Source of the DNA: Anaeromyxobacter diazotrophicus
GTDB taxonomy: Bacteria > Myxococcota > Myxococcia > Myxococcales > Anaeromyxobacteraceae
Assembly (NCBI RefSeq): GCF_013340205.1
Contig: NZ_BJTG01000002.1
Location: forward strand, 124,001 to 188,000
Direction of reading: 5' to 3'
Length of the DNA: 64,000 nt
Shown: positions 15,860 to 25,640 of the stretch, piece by piece
Layout: every line of letters begins with the position of its first letter
Position numbering within the stretch: the first letter of the stretch is position 1
Position numbers and translations under genes: made by a program
The notes under the pieces: model-generated
Told to the model about the DNA's origin: nothing
Databases searched by the model: none
Seen by the model: the letters and a program-made list of their open reading frames with translations, nothing else

Positions 15860-16123
15860 CGGACGTCTCCGGTGGAGGGGGCCGGCGCGCCTGAGCTGCC
15901 CGGCGAAGGGGCGAGCGCGAACATGGCATGCCCTCGCGCGCCCGGGCAATCACTCGTCGGGAGGACCGTGTCGCGCGGATCGGCTTCCCGGAACCGAGTG
16001 ACACCTGGGGAGACGACGTCGCGCGTCGGTGGCCCGCGGCTGCCGGCCCCATGGCCTTCGAACGCCCTCCGAGATGCAGGCGCGCGCCTCGCGCGCGGCG
16101 CGGCCCATATCTAGCCTTACCGC

Positions 16124-16894
16124 ATGGAGCAGGCCTGGAGCGATCGCACCTCGAGCAAGGTCCCGAGCGTCACCTTGGCGTTCTGGGTGGCGAAGATCCT
16201 GGCGACCACCGTCGGCGAGACGGGCGGCGACGCCCTCTCGATGACGCTCGACCTCGGGTACGCCGTCAGCACGGTCATCTTCTTGGCGTTCTTCTGCGTG
16301 TCGGCGGGGGCCCAGGTCGCGTCGCGCCGCTACCACCCCGCCTTCTACTGGGCCGTCGTGGTCGCGACGACCACGGTCGGCACGACGACCTCCGACTACT
16401 TCGACCGCACGCTCGGGCTGGGGTACGTGAAGTCCTCGGCGGTGCTGCTCTGCGCCGTCGTCCTCGTGCTCGCGGTCTGGCGCGCCACGACCGGCGCCAT
16501 CGCGGTGGACCAGGTCACCTCGCGGAAGGACGAGTTGTTCTACTGGGTGACGATCCTCGTCTCGAACACGCTCGGCACCGCGCTCGGCGACTTCGTCGCG
16601 ACCAGCGCGGGACTCGGCTTCGAGCGCGGCGCCGCCGTGTTCGCCGCCCTGCTGGCGGTCGTCGCGGCGGCGCACTTCTTCACCCGGATCCCGGGGACGC
16701 TGCTCTTCTGGGCCGCGTATGTCCTCACGCGCCCGCTCGGCGCGACGCTGGGCGACACGCTGACGAAGCCGCGCCAGGACGGGGGGCTGGCGTTCGGCCG
16801 CTTCACCTCGTCGTTCCTCATCGCGGCGGCGATGGTCGCCGTGGTCGCGCTCGCCAGCCGGCGAAGGCGCCCGGAAGCTACGTCGGCAGCGTGA
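16124..16894 (+). CDS. COG4705-type membrane protein with internal repeats
   Basis: A 256-residue integral membrane protein with about eight helices. A short motif recurs four times, each time just after a membrane segment: ILATTVGETGGD, VATTTVGTTTSDYFDRTLGL, VSNTLGTALGDFVATSAGLG and VLTRPLGATLGDTLTKP. The repeats imply internal duplication of a two-helix unit with a conserved T-(L/V)-G-x-(T/A)-x-x-D core. This matches the uncharacterised membrane-anchored family COG4705; the transported or sensed substrate is not known. It stands alone, 79 bases before the end of the convergent YceI gene. No clear ribosome site was found before the ATG. Confidence 0.78.
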   Translation: MEQAWSDRTSSKVPSVTLAFWVAKILATTVGETGGDALSMTLDLGYAVSTVIFLAFFCVSAGAQVASRRYHPAFYWAVVVATTTVGTTTSDYFDRTLGLGYVKSSAVLLCAVVLVLAVWRATTGAIAVDQVTSRKDELFYWVTILVSNTLGTALGDFVATSAGLGFERGAAVFAALLAVVAAAHFFTRIPGTLLFWAAYVLTRPLGATLGDTLTKPRQDGGLAFGRFTSSFLIAAAMVAVVALASRRRRPEATSAA

Positions 16895-16972
16895 GTCCCG
16901 CGCGGGCGCAGCACGGTCGCCGCGCGCGCCGCAGCGCCTCGAGCCGGGCGCGGCGGCGGCGGCGGAGCCGGG

Positions 16973-17521
16973 CTACGCGGCCTGGGTCGCGCCGGCGACC
17001 TTCTTCACGGCCTCCAGCTCGATGGTGATCTCGACCTTCTCGCCGACGAGCACGCCGCCCGCCTCGAGCGCCGCGTTCCAGACCAGCCCGAACTCGCGGC
17101 GGTCGAGCGAGGTCTTGGCGGCGAAGCCGGCGCGCTCGTTGCCCCACGGGTCCTTCCCCGTGCCGGTGAACTCGGCGTCGAGGACCACCTCGCGCTTCAC
17201 GCCGTGCAGCTCGAGCTCGCCGGACACCCGGTAGCCGTCGCCGGCCCGCTCGATCCTCCGGGAGCGGAAGGTGAGCTGGGGGTACTTCGCGACGTCGAGG
17301 AAGTCGGCCGAGCGGAGGTGCGTGTCGCGGTCCGCCACCTGCGTGTCGATCGAGGCGGCGTCGATGGTCACCTCCACCGAGGAGCGGGTGAGGTCCTGCG
17401 GGTCGAGCTGGATCGCGCCGGCCCACTTCGCGAAGCGGCCGTGCACCTTCGAGATGACCATGTGGCGCACGTGAAACTGGATGGCGGAGTGGCTGACGTC
17501 GATGTCCCAGGTGTTCGTCAT
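16973..17521 (-). CDS. YceI-family protein, cytoplasmic form
   Basis: A 182-residue lipocalin-like YceI protein. It has the family's WDIDVSHSAIQFHVRHMVIS opening, a HGRFAKWAGAIQLDP strand, ADRDTHLRSADFLDVAKYPQ in the middle and REFGLVWNAALEAGGVLVGE near the end. YceI proteins bind long isoprenoids or amphiphilic ligands in a beta barrel. The second copy at 58995 has a signal peptide; this one starts directly at MTNTWDID and lacks one, so it should stay in the cytoplasm. The ATG is preceded by AAGGAC. Expression from the divergent gap shared with the symporter gene is likely. Confidence 0.9.
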   Translation of the reverse strand: MTNTWDIDVSHSAIQFHVRHMVISKVHGRFAKWAGAIQLDPQDLTRSSVEVTIDAASIDTQVADRDTHLRSADFLDVAKYPQLTFRSRRIERAGDGYRVSGELELHGVKREVVLDAEFTGTGKDPWGNERAGFAAKTSLDRREFGLVWNAALEAGGVLVGEKVEITIELEAVKKVAGATQAA

Positions 17522-17614
17522 GTTCGTGTCCTTTGGAGAGGAGCGGTTCGCTCGTGACGGGGAGAACATGCCGCTGTTGCAGCGTAGGCGCAACGGCCGA
17601 CGCGGCACATCTCT

Positions 17615-17630
17615 GTTCCATTGTTGGAAC
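17615..17630. promoter_or_regulatory. Palindrome in the YceI/symporter divergent gap
   Basis: GTTCCA-TTGT-TGGAAC is a perfect six-base inverted repeat around a four-base spacer, lying between divergent start codons. It looks like a dimeric regulator site, but no regulator gene adjoins it, so the binder is unknown. Confidence 0.4.
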
Positions 17631-17738
17631 GATCCGGGAAGCTCGGCGCGCGACCGGCCGGGCGCCCGCCCCCAGGGGTGGTGCCCACACCTGCCTTCAT
17701 CGATCCGCACGTGCGCCGCGTGCTAAGCCACCGCCGCC

Positions 17739-19031
17739 ATGGCCCCTCCCCAGGCTGCCGCCCGGCGCGGCTTCCGCATCTCCCCCACGCAGCAGATCAT
17801 GCTCGGCCTCGTCGCGGGCGTCCTCGTCGGCTGGCTCTTCCCGAGCGCCGGCGTCGCGCTCAAGCCCGTGGGCCAGCTGTTCCTCCGCCTCATCAAGATG
17901 ATCGTCGGGCCGCTCGTCCTGACGACGCTCATCGCCGGGATCGCCGGCGCGGGCGGGAAGATGGTCGGCCGCGTCGGCCTCAAGGCGATCCTCTGGTTCG
18001 AGGCAGCCACGACCCTCGCGCTCGTGGTGGGACTGACCGGCGCGAACCTCGTCCAGCCCGGCGTCGGCGTCGGGCTCGCGACCGACGCCGGCGCGGCGGG
18101 CAAGCTGGCGAAGGCGAAGGGCGCCGTCGACTTCGTCCTCGAGGCGTTCCCGGTCTCGATCTTCGACGCGCTGGCGCGGAACGACATCCTCCAGATCGTC
18201 GTCTTCGCGCTCTTCGTCGGGCTCGCCATCGGCGCGGCCGGGGAGAAGGCGGCGGCGGTGAAGGGCCTCGCCGAGTCGGGCGCTGAGGTGATGTTCAAGG
18301 TCGTCGGCTTCGTGATGAGGTTCGCGCCCCTCGGGGTGGGCGCGGCCATGGCCGCGACGCTGGGCGCCAAGGGGATCCGGGTCCTCATTCCGCTGCTCAA
18401 GGTGGTCGGGACGCTCTACGGGTGCCTCGCCGTCTTCTTCGCCCTCCTGTTCCTGGCGATGTGGCTCCTCACGCGCCTCCACCTGCGGACCTTCCTCGCG
18501 GCCATCCGCGAGCCGGCGGTGATCGCCTTCACGACCACCTCGTCGGAGGCGGCCATGCCGCGGGCGATGGAGGCGATGGAGCGGATCGGCGTGCCGCGCT
18601 CGATCGTCGCCTTCGTGATGCCGGCGGGCTACTCCTTCAACCTCGACGGCTCGACCCTGTACCTCTCGCTGGCGGTGATGTTCGTGGCGCAGGCCGCCGG
18701 CCTGCACCTCCCGCTCGGCGAGCAGCTCGCCATCATGGGCGTGCTCATGCTCACGACCAAGGGCGTCGCGGGCGTGCCGCGCTCCTCGCTGGTCGTGCTC
18801 GCGGGGGCGCTCACCGCCTTCCACCTGCCGCTCGAGGGCGTCGCCATCCTGCTCGCCATCGACGAGCTCATGGACATGGGGCGCTCCTGCGTGAACGTGG
18901 TGGGGAACTGCGTCGCCACCGCGGTGGTCGCGCACTGGGAGAAGGCGATCGCCCCCGGCGCGCTCATCCTCGGTCCGGGCCGCCTCGCGGTCGCCGAGGT
19001 CCCGGAGCGCAGGAGCGCGGTCGGGGAGTGA
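17739..19031 (+). CDS. Dicarboxylate/amino acid:cation symporter (DAACS)
   Basis: A 430-residue transporter of the GltP/DctA family. Visible signatures are the hairpin-1 serine stretch TTSSEAAMPRAMEAM, the helix-7 cation/substrate motif SFNLDGSTLYLSLAV (NMDGT-like, here NLDGS), hairpin 2 (TTKGVAGVPRSSLVVL) and helix 8 DELMDMGRSCVNVVGN, with the conserved Asp and Asn. It imports a C4-dicarboxylate or acidic amino acid, driven by Na+ or H+. The helix-8 Arg (MGR) favours acidic substrates with a second carboxylate. The gene diverges from the YceI gene, and its end lies 18 bases from the end of the LysR gene on the other strand. No good ribosome site was seen before the ATG. Confidence 0.92.
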   Translation: MAPPQAAARRGFRISPTQQIMLGLVAGVLVGWLFPSAGVALKPVGQLFLRLIKMIVGPLVLTTLIAGIAGAGGKMVGRVGLKAILWFEAATTLALVVGLTGANLVQPGVGVGLATDAGAAGKLAKAKGAVDFVLEAFPVSIFDALARNDILQIVVFALFVGLAIGAAGEKAAAVKGLAESGAEVMFKVVGFVMRFAPLGVGAAMAATLGAKGIRVLIPLLKVVGTLYGCLAVFFALLFLAMWLLTRLHLRTFLAAIREPAVIAFTTTSSEAAMPRAMEAMERIGVPRSIVAFVMPAGYSFNLDGSTLYLSLAVMFVAQAAGLHLPLGEQLAIMGVLMLTTKGVAGVPRSSLVVLAGALTAFHLPLEGVAILLAIDELMDMGRSCVNVVGNCVATAVVAHWEKAIAPGALILGPGRLAVAEVPERRSAVGE

Positions 19032-19049
19032 CGCCGACCGGCCGGCGCC

Positions 19050-19964
19050 TCAGCGCGCGCGCTGCCTCGCCTCGGCCGTCTCCGCGCGAGCGACGTCCAC
19101 GAACGCCCTGAACGCAGGCGACACCTGGGCGCGGCTGGGGAAGTAGAGGAAGAACCCCGGCACGGCTGCCGCGTACGGCTCGAGGACGAGGCGCAGGCTC
19201 CCGCGGCGCAGGTCGTCCGCGATCAGCGGCTCGAAGACGTAGAGGAGGCCGGTCCCGGCGACCGCGAGGAGTCGCATCAGCTCGGGGTCGTTCGTCGTCA
19301 CCGGTCCTTCGACCGGGACGCGCCACGCCTTCTTCCCGCGCTCGAGCTCCCAAGCGTAGCGCGCGCCGCTGGTGGACATGCGGATGCAGAGGCAGGCGTG
19401 CTGGAGCAGGTCCTGGGGCCTCTCCGGGGTGCCGCGTCGCGCCAGATACGAGGGAGCCCCCGCCACGACGAAGCGGCCCGGGTCCGCGAGCCGGACCTGC
19501 ACCATGTCGCGCTCGATCGACTCGGACAGGCGGATGCCGGCGTCGACGCCCTCGGCGACGATGTTCACGAACCGGTTCTCGGCCAGGACCTCGACCTCCA
19601 CCCGCGGATGCCGCTCCAGGAAGCGCGGCAGCAGCCGGGCGACGAGCGCCACCGCCGCGCTGGGCACCGAGAGCCGGACGCGGCCCGTGACCTCGCCAGG
19701 CCGGGCCGACACGGTCTTGAGGGACTCGAGCGCCTGCTCCACCGCGGGGCCGGCGTTCTCCAGCAGGCGCTGCCCCGCCTCGGTGAGCGCCACCGTCCGC
19801 GAGGTCCGCGTGAGCAGCGTCACGCCGAGGCGCGCCTCGAGCTGCCGGACGGACTGGCTCAGCGCGGAGGTGGAGACGCCGAGGTCCCGGGCCGCGGCCG
19901 CGAAGCTGCGGCGGCGCGCGACCGCGAGGTAGGCGTTGAGGCCGTTGAGCGGGGTGAAGGCCAC
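19050..19964 (-). CDS. LysR-family transcriptional regulator
   Basis: A 304-residue LysR protein with a winged helix-turn-helix at residues 6-65 (LNAYLAVARRRSFAAAARDL, then QSVRQLEARLGVTLLTRTSR) and a periplasmic-binding-like effector domain from about 92 to 295 (GRVRLSVPSAAVALVARLLP). It lies 36 bases downstream of the alcohol dehydrogenase gene on the same strand, so the pair is probably co-transcribed. LysR genes more often diverge from their targets, so autoregulation of the dehydrogenase operon is possible but less certain. The start is GTG, with AGGAAA upstream. Confidence 0.9.
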   Translation of the reverse strand: MAFTPLNGLNAYLAVARRRSFAAAARDLGVSTSALSQSVRQLEARLGVTLLTRTSRTVALTEAGQRLLENAGPAVEQALESLKTVSARPGEVTGRVRLSVPSAAVALVARLLPRFLERHPRVEVEVLAENRFVNIVAEGVDAGIRLSESIERDMVQVRLADPGRFVVAGAPSYLARRGTPERPQDLLQHACLCIRMSTSGARYAWELERGKKAWRVPVEGPVTTNDPELMRLLAVAGTGLLYVFEPLIADDLRRGSLRLVLEPYAAAVPGFFLYFPSRAQVSPAFRAFVDVARAETAEARQRAR

Positions 19965-20000
19965 CGTGAAGGTTTCCTACACGAGGGCGCCCGCTCAGGT

Positions 20001-21059
20001 CTACCCGGCCTCCAGCGAGGCCATGTCGATGGAGAAGCGGTACTTCACGTCCGACCTGAGCAGCCGCTCGTACGCCTCGTTGATCTTCTGGATGGGGATG
20101 ACCTCGACGTCCGCCGTGAGGCCGTGCTCGCCGCAGAAGTCGAGCATCTCCTGCGTCTCGCGGAGGCCGCCGATGGGCGAGCCGGACAGGCTGCGACGTC
20201 CCATGAGGAGGCCGAAGGCGGAGACGGGGAGGGGCTTCTCCGGCGCGCCGACGAGGGTGATGTTGCCGTCGCGGCGGAGGAGCTGGATGTACGCGTTGAT
20301 GTCGTGGTCGGCGGAGACGGCGTCGAGGATGAAGTCGAAGCTGCCGGCGTGCTTGCGCATCTCGTCCGCGTTGCGCGACACGACCACCTCGTCGGCGCCG
20401 AGGCGGAGCGCGTCCTCCTTCTTGCGGGGCGAGGTGGTGAAGGCGACGACGTGGGCCCCGAGCGCGTGGGCGAACTTCACGCCCATGTGCCCCAGGCCGC
20501 CCAGTCCGACCACGCCCACCTTCTTGCCCCGGGTGACGCCCCAGTGACGCATCGGCGAGTAGGTCGTGATCCCCGCGCAGAGCAGCGGCGCGGCCCCCGC
20601 CAGGTCGAGGTTCGACGGGACGCGTAGGACGAACCGCTCGTCGACGACCACGCCGCCGGAGTAGCCGCCGTAGGTGACGCCCCCGAGGTGCTTGTCGCGC
20701 CCGTTGTAGGTGAGGGTGCCGTTCGGGCAGAACTGCTCGAGGCCGGCCTGGCACTCGGGGCAGGTGCCGTCGGAGTCCACCAGGCAGCCCACCGCGGCCA
20801 GGTCGCCGGGCGCGAACCGGGTGACCGCGGCGCCCACCTTCTTCACGCGGCCGACGATCTCGTGGCCAGGGACGCAGGGGTAGACGGAGGGCATCACGCC
20901 GCTCCACTCGTTCCGGACCGTGTGGAGATCGGAGTGGCAGACCCCGCAGAAGAGGATCTCGAGCTGCACGTCGTGCGGGGTGGGATCGCGCCGCGCGATC
21001 GTGGTGGCGGCGAGCGGCGACGTCGCGCCCGCTGCGGAGTAAGCCTTCACGTGGGTCAT
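20001..21059 (-). CDS. Zinc-dependent NAD(P) alcohol dehydrogenase (YahK/CAD type)
   Basis: A 352-residue medium-chain dehydrogenase. Catalytic zinc ligands appear at C-G-V-C-H-S-D (about 38-44) and GHE (about 67-69). The structural zinc site is reduced compared with the family norm, but the DSDGTCPECQAGLEQFCPNG segment retains three cysteines. The Rossmann motif GLGGLGHMGVKFAHALGAHV (about 185-204) binds the cofactor, and a basic residue after it (TSPRKKED) suggests NADP(H). Homologues such as E. coli YahK reduce a broad range of aldehydes. It is followed by a LysR gene. AAGGAG precedes the ATG. Confidence 0.9.
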   Translation of the reverse strand: MTHVKAYSAAGATSPLAATTIARRDPTPHDVQLEILFCGVCHSDLHTVRNEWSGVMPSVYPCVPGHEIVGRVKKVGAAVTRFAPGDLAAVGCLVDSDGTCPECQAGLEQFCPNGTLTYNGRDKHLGGVTYGGYSGGVVVDERFVLRVPSNLDLAGAAPLLCAGITTYSPMRHWGVTRGKKVGVVGLGGLGHMGVKFAHALGAHVVAFTTSPRKKEDALRLGADEVVVSRNADEMRKHAGSFDFILDAVSADHDINAYIQLLRRDGNITLVGAPEKPLPVSAFGLLMGRRSLSGSPIGGLRETQEMLDFCGEHGLTADVEVIPIQKINEAYERLLRSDVKYRFSIDMASLEAG

Positions 21060-21287
21060 GGACGGGTGCTCCTTCCGAGGTTCACTGCGACTCGCGCGCG
21101 GGCACTGCCCGGCGCCCGAGGAACCTACGCGCTGGCCCGAGCTCCCGAAACGGGCGGGGAGCGCATGGGCCGTTTAGAAAAACTTCACGCCCGGGCGGCG
21201 CCTGCCGTACCCCATCTGGACGGTTCCCCGCCGCGAGCCGCGCCCTACACCGTTCCCTCGCGCCGCGTCGGTGGTCCAGGAGCAGCG

Positions 21288-21563
21288 ATGACCCATGAGC
21301 GGAAGTGGCAAGAGAGCATCCAGGTCGGCTTCCAGGTCTTCGACCGCGACGGCGGCGCGGAGTTCGGTGCGGTCCGCGACGTCTGCCCGGCCGGTCGCCT
21401 GGAGCTGCTGGTCAACATCGAGAACGGCGGCGACCACTGCATCCCGCTCGACGCCATCGTCGACGTCCACTCCGAGAAGGTGATCGTGGACGCGGCCCGC
21501 CTGGCCCCCGCCGTCCGGCACGCGATCGCGCACGCCCACGACGCCGAGCGCCCGGGGCTCTAG
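21288..21563 (+). CDS. Small PRC-barrel/DUF2171-like protein
   Basis: A 91-residue beta-rich protein beginning MTHERKWQESIQVGFQVFDR. A central NIENGGDHCIPLDAIVDV strand set and the closing SEKVIVDAARL resemble the small PRC-barrel or DUF2171 proteins, which act as stress-induced adaptors. No catalytic residues are evident. The start has GGAGC upstream and is more reasonable than a much longer frame that would overlap the divergent dehydrogenase gene. Enzyme I begins 12 bases after its stop, so the two are likely in one operon. Family assignment is tentative. Confidence 0.62.
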   Translation: MTHERKWQESIQVGFQVFDRDGGAEFGAVRDVCPAGRLELLVNIENGGDHCIPLDAIVDVHSEKVIVDAARLAPAVRHAIAHAHDAERPGL

Positions 21564-21575
21564 CCGCGGGCGCCC

Positions 21576-23291
21576 ATGCTCCGCGGCACGGCCGTATCTC
21601 CGGGGATCGCCCGAGGGGTAGCGTTCGTCATCACCTGCGGCAACCGGGCTCCCGCGCCGCGCCGCCGCATCCAGGCCTCGGAGCTGGAGGGCGAGCGCCT
21701 GCGCTTCGACGGGGCGCTGGACCGGGCCGAGGCGGAGCTGGTGACGCTCCAGCGGGACGTGCTGGAGAGGATCGGCCCCACCCAGGCCGACATCTTCGGC
21801 GCCCAGGCGCTCGTCGTGCGGGACCCCGGCCTGCGCGACGGCGTCCTCCGGGCGATGGGCGAGAAGCTCGTCAACGTGGAGGCGGCGCTCTCGGACTTCA
21901 TCGACGCCCAGACGCGCGACCTCGAAGCCGTCCGGGACGGCTACATCAGGGAGCGGGCGGCCGACGTGCGCGACGTCGGCCGCCGCATCCTGTCGGCCCT
22001 GATCGAGCAGCGAGGCACCGGCTGCCTGGAGATCCCTCCGGACGCCGTCGTCGTGACGGAGGAGCTGCTGCCGTCCGTCACCGCCCGCCTCGAGGTGAGC
22101 CGCGCGCGGGGGTTCGTGACCGAGCGCGGCAGCAGGTTCTCGCACAGCTCGATCCTGGCGCGCTCGCTCGGCACCCCGGCGGTCGCCGCGGTGCCGGAGG
22201 CGTCGCGGAAGATCAGGACCGGCGACCAGGTCATCGTGGACGGCCTCGCGGGCATCGTGTTCGTCAACCCGGAGCGATCGGTCGAACGCGAGTACGACCG
22301 GCTGCAGGCCGAGCTCGGCGGCCAAAAGGAGAGGCTGCGGCACCTCGTCGACCTCCCTTCGACCACGGCGGACGGGACGGCCATCCCGCTGCTCGCCAAC
22401 GTCAACAAGCTGGCCGACACGGAGGCCGCGCTCCTCTATCGGGCCGAGGGCGTCGGGCTCTACCGGACCGAGTTCCAGTTCACCATCCGCGACCGCTTCC
22501 CGGCCGAGGACGAGCAGTACGAGTTCCTCGCGCGCTCGGCGGAGCGCCTCCACCCGCGCCGGCTGGTGCTCCGGCTGCTGGATCTGGGTGGCGACAAGAC
22601 CCTGCCGTACTTTCCGCTGCCAGCGTCCCGCAACCCCTCGCTGGCTCAGCGGGGCATCGGGCTCCTGCTCGAGCACGTGGACGTCCTGAGGGCTCAGCTG
22701 CGCGCCTTCCTGCGGGTGAGCGCGGACCATCCGATCTCGATCCTGCTCCCCGTCGTGCGTGGGCTGGAGGACGTGCGGCGAGCGCGCGACGTCGTGCGTC
22801 AGGTTCAGCGCGAGCTCTCCGAGGCGGGGAGGCGCTTCGACGCCGAGGCGCCGCTCGGCGCCATGATCGAGCTGCCGTCGGCGGCCTTGATGGCGCGGAG
22901 CCTGTTGCGCGAGGTCGACTTCCTCAGCCTCGGGACGAACGATCTCGTGCAGTACGTGCTCGCGGCGGACCGCGAGGACGGGGGCGTCGCTCCGAGCTAC
23001 CACCCGCTGCACCCGGCGGTCCTGCAGCTGATCCGCTCGGTGGCGGAGGCGGCGAGCAGCGCCGGCCGCGAGCTCACCATCTGCGGCGAGATGGCCGGCG
23101 ATCCCACCCTCACCGCCCTGCTGCTCGGCCTGGGGCTGCGTCAGTTCAGCGTCGCGCCCGGTGAGCTGCTGGAGGTGAAGGACGCCATCCGCAGGGTGCG
23201 ACTCGACGCGGCGGAGGAGCTGGCCCGCAGGGCCCTGGAGCTGGGGACCGTCGCCGAGATCGTGGCGCTCCTCGGCGCGACAGGACGGTGA
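21576..23291 (+). CDS. ptsI: PTS enzyme I (phosphoenolpyruvate-protein phosphotransferase)
   Basis: A 571-residue enzyme I, the usual length. It has an N-terminal HPr-binding helical domain, the phosphohistidine segment [17 protein letters not shown] with His190 (E. coli His189 equivalent), and a C-terminal PEP-binding barrel. The barrel carries [45 protein letters not shown] and ICGEMAGDP with Cys503. It transfers phosphate from PEP to HPr, starting sugar uptake or, in bacteria with few permeases, a regulatory phospho-relay. No HPr or EII gene is beside it, and it lacks the GAF domain of the nitrogen PTS form. The upstream small protein is probably co-transcribed. Confidence 0.93.
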   Translation: MLRGTAVSPGIARGVAFVITCGNRAPAPRRRIQASELEGERLRFDGALDRAEAELVTLQRDVLERIGPTQADIFGAQALVVRDPGLRDGVLRAMGEKLVNVEAALSDFIDAQTRDLEAVRDGYIRERAADVRDVGRRILSALIEQRGTGCLEIPPDAVVVTEELLPSVTARLEVSRARGFVTERGSRFSHSSILARSLGTPAVAAVPEASRKIRTGDQVIVDGLAGIVFVNPERSVEREYDRLQAELGGQKERLRHLVDLPSTTADGTAIPLLANVNKLADTEAALLYRAEGVGLYRTEFQFTIRDRFPAEDEQYEFLARSAERLHPRRLVLRLLDLGGDKTLPYFPLPASRNPSLAQRGIGLLLEHVDVLRAQLRAFLRVSADHPISILLPVVRGLEDVRRARDVVRQVQRELSEAGRRFDAEAPLGAMIELPSAALMARSLLREVDFLSLGTNDLVQYVLAADREDGGVAPSYHPLHPAVLQLIRSVAEAASSAGRELTICGEMAGDPTLTALLLGLGLRQFSVAPGELLEVKDAIRRVRLDAAEELARRALELGTVAEIVALLGATGR

Positions 23292-23511
23292 GCGAGGCGG
23301 GAGAGGGTGCCCCAGGTCAATCAACCCTGGGTGCGTAGCGCCCCCCGCGCGCTCCGGCGTGCGGTACGGCGTAAGCCCGCGAGGTTCCGCCCGAGCCGCC
23401 GGGGCGCCGAACGTGTCATGCCTCCGGGCACGGATCCCGCATTGCGAGCCGGCCGCGGGGCTCGGTTCCCCGAATGCATCGGCTCGCCTCACCCCAACGA
23501 GGAAGTCCTCC

Positions 23512-25626
23512 ATGCTCGCTCGCCTTCGGGTCGGAACGAAGATCCTGCTCGGCTACGCCGTGGCCGTCGCCATCACCGCGCTCGTCGGCGTCTCCGCCTA
23601 CGTGGGGACGCACCGGGTCTCGGCTCAGCTGGAGGACGTGGTGAAGAACGACGCTCCGGCGGTGGTGGCGCTGGGGAACGTGGCCGAGGGCGAGGGGCTC
23701 GTCGCCAGGTACCTGAACGTCCTCTACATGACGGAGCTCGGGCTCGACGATCCCATCCGCCTGGCGGCTCGCGAGGGCTACGCCGAGGGGCTGAAGCACA
23801 TCGACGACGCCATCGCCGCCTTCGAGCGGACCACCCAGGGCCCGACGGTCACGCGCGCCTGGCGCGAGGCGAAGCCGCTCGTGGTCGGCTGGGAGCAGTC
23901 GGTGGGCCAGGCGCGCTCCGCCATCTCGCAGTGGGAGGAGGCTCGCCGCGCGGGCCGCCCCGACCTGCAGGAGGTCCAGGCGCGCGCCTGGAGCGCCTAC
24001 ACCGCCCAGCTCGCGGCGCTCACCCCGGCGCAGAAGACCATCGACGCGCTGCAGGACGTGATGGAGTCGGACCTCGCGGAGGCGCGCAAGGAGGCCGACG
24101 TCACCTCGAGCGCCGCCATCACCGTCATCGTGGTCACGGTGCTGGTGGGCAGCCTGGGCGTCTTCGCCCTCGGGCTCCTCATCGCGCGCGGCATCCGCGC
24201 GACCCTGCGCCGGCTCGTGCACGAGGCGGCCCAGGTCACCGGCGCGGTGGAGCGAGGTGACCTGAAGGTCCGGGCCGATCCGGCCGCCGTGCACCCGGAG
24301 TTCAGGCCGGTCGTGCAGGGGATGAACGCCACGGTGGACGCCTTCGCGCGCCCCCTGGGGCTCACGGTGGAGCGCATCGAGCGCATCTCGAAGGGCGATC
24401 TCCCGGAGCCCATCGCCGAGCGCTTCCAGGGGGACTTCGAGATCATCAAGGACTCGCTCAACCGCTGCATCGCGGCGGTGGCGGCGGTGGTCCAGGACGG
24501 CAAGGCGCTCGCGGCCGCGGCGCTCGAGGGGAACCTCTCGGCGCGCGCCGACGCGGACCGGCACCAGGGCGACTTCCGCAAGATCGTGGAGGGCTTCAAC
24601 GGCACCCTCGACGCGGTGATGAAGCCGGTGGACGAGGCGACGGAGGTCCTCGAGCACCTCGCCCAGCGCGACCTGCGGGCGCGCGTGAGCGGCCAGTACC
24701 GGGGCGACCACGCCAAGATCTCCGAGGCGCTCAACGCGACGGCGGAGGCGCTGCACGACGCCCTGGCGCAGGTCGCGCAGGCGGTCGGGCAGGTCTCGTC
24801 GGCGTCGGCGCAGATCGCCTCCTCGAGCCAGGCCGTGGCGAGCGGCGCCTCCGAGCAGGCCAGCTCGCTGGAGGAGACGAGCTCCAGCCTGGAGTCGATG
24901 TCCGCGATGACGAAGCAGGCGGCCGACAACGCCCAGCAGGCGTCGGCGCTCACCACGGCGGCGAGGGGCGCCGCCACCGAGGGCGCCGCGGCGATGGAGC
25001 AGATGACCGCCGCCATGGGCAAGATCAAGGCGTCGGCCGAAGGCACCTCGCAGATCATCAAGGACATCAACGAGATCGCCTTCCAGACGAACCTCCTCGC
25101 GCTCAACGCGGCGGTGGAGGCGGCGCGCGCGGGCGAGGCGGGCCGGGGCTTCGCGGTGGTGGCGGAGGAGGTGCGGTCGCTGGCGCTCCGCTCGAAGGAG
25201 GCCGCCAACAAGACCGAGGCCCTCATCCGGCAGTCGGTGAAGGAGGCCGGGGAGGGCGAGGTCACGGCGGGCCACGTGAACGAGCGGCTCTCCGAGATCG
25301 TCGGGTCGGTCTCCAAGATGACCGACCTCGTGGCCGAGATCTCGGCGTCCGCGAAGGAGCAGGCGGCCGGCATCGCCCAGGTCAGCCGGGCGATGGAGCA
25401 GATGAACACCGTCACCCAGCAGAACGCCGCCAGCTCCGAGGAGTCCTCGTCGGCCGCGTCCGAGCTGTCCGGCCAGGCTGAGGAGCTCGCGGCCATGGTC
25501 GGGGTCTTCCAGCTCGAGTCGAAGGACGGCGCCGCCCTCGGGACGAGGGCGGCGGCGCTGCGCGGGCCCGGTGTGCGCGCGTCCGCCGCGCCGGCTCGCT
25601 GGAGCTCTCCCCGCGCCACGGCGTGA
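23512..25626 (+). CDS. Methyl-accepting chemotaxis protein with HAMP-like repeats
   Basis: A 704-residue chemoreceptor. Membrane helices lie at about residues 9-31 and 198-222, enclosing a helical periplasmic sensor. Cytoplasmic HAMP-like segments follow in series (about 225-410; [20 protein letters not shown] and later [20 protein letters not shown]). The signalling core at about 516-545 contains [20 protein letters not shown] and the hairpin tip [17 protein letters not shown]. Methylation-type Glu/Gln-Gln-Asn pairs are present. It would signal to CheA/CheW; the C-terminus (PRATA) lacks a CheR-binding pentapeptide. AGGAAG precedes the ATG. The following porin gene starts 14 bases after the stop. 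Confidence 0.92.
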   Translation: MLARLRVGTKILLGYAVAVAITALVGVSAYVGTHRVSAQLEDVVKNDAPAVVALGNVAEGEGLVARYLNVLYMTELGLDDPIRLAAREGYAEGLKHIDDAIAAFERTTQGPTVTRAWREAKPLVVGWEQSVGQARSAISQWEEARRAGRPDLQEVQARAWSAYTAQLAALTPAQKTIDALQDVMESDLAEARKEADVTSSAAITVIVVTVLVGSLGVFALGLLIARGIRATLRRLVHEAAQVTGAVERGDLKVRADPAAVHPEFRPVVQGMNATVDAFARPLGLTVERIERISKGDLPEPIAERFQGDFEIIKDSLNRCIAAVAAVVQDGKALAAAALEGNLSARADADRHQGDFRKIVEGFNGTLDAVMKPVDEATEVLEHLAQRDLRARVSGQYRGDHAKISEALNATAEALHDALAQVAQAVGQVSSASAQIASSSQAVASGASEQASSLEETSSSLESMSAMTKQAADNAQQASALTTAARGAATEGAAAMEQMTAAMGKIKASAEGTSQIIKDINEIAFQTNLLALNAAVEAARAGEAGRGFAVVAEEVRSLALRSKEAANKTEALIRQSVKEAGEGEVTAGHVNERLSEIVGSVSKMTDLVAEISASAKEQAAGIAQVSRAMEQMNTVTQQNAASSEESSSAASELSGQAEELAAMVGVFQLESKDGAALGTRAAALRGPGVRASAAPARWSSPRATA

Positions 25627-25640
25627 TCGGCGAGGAACCC

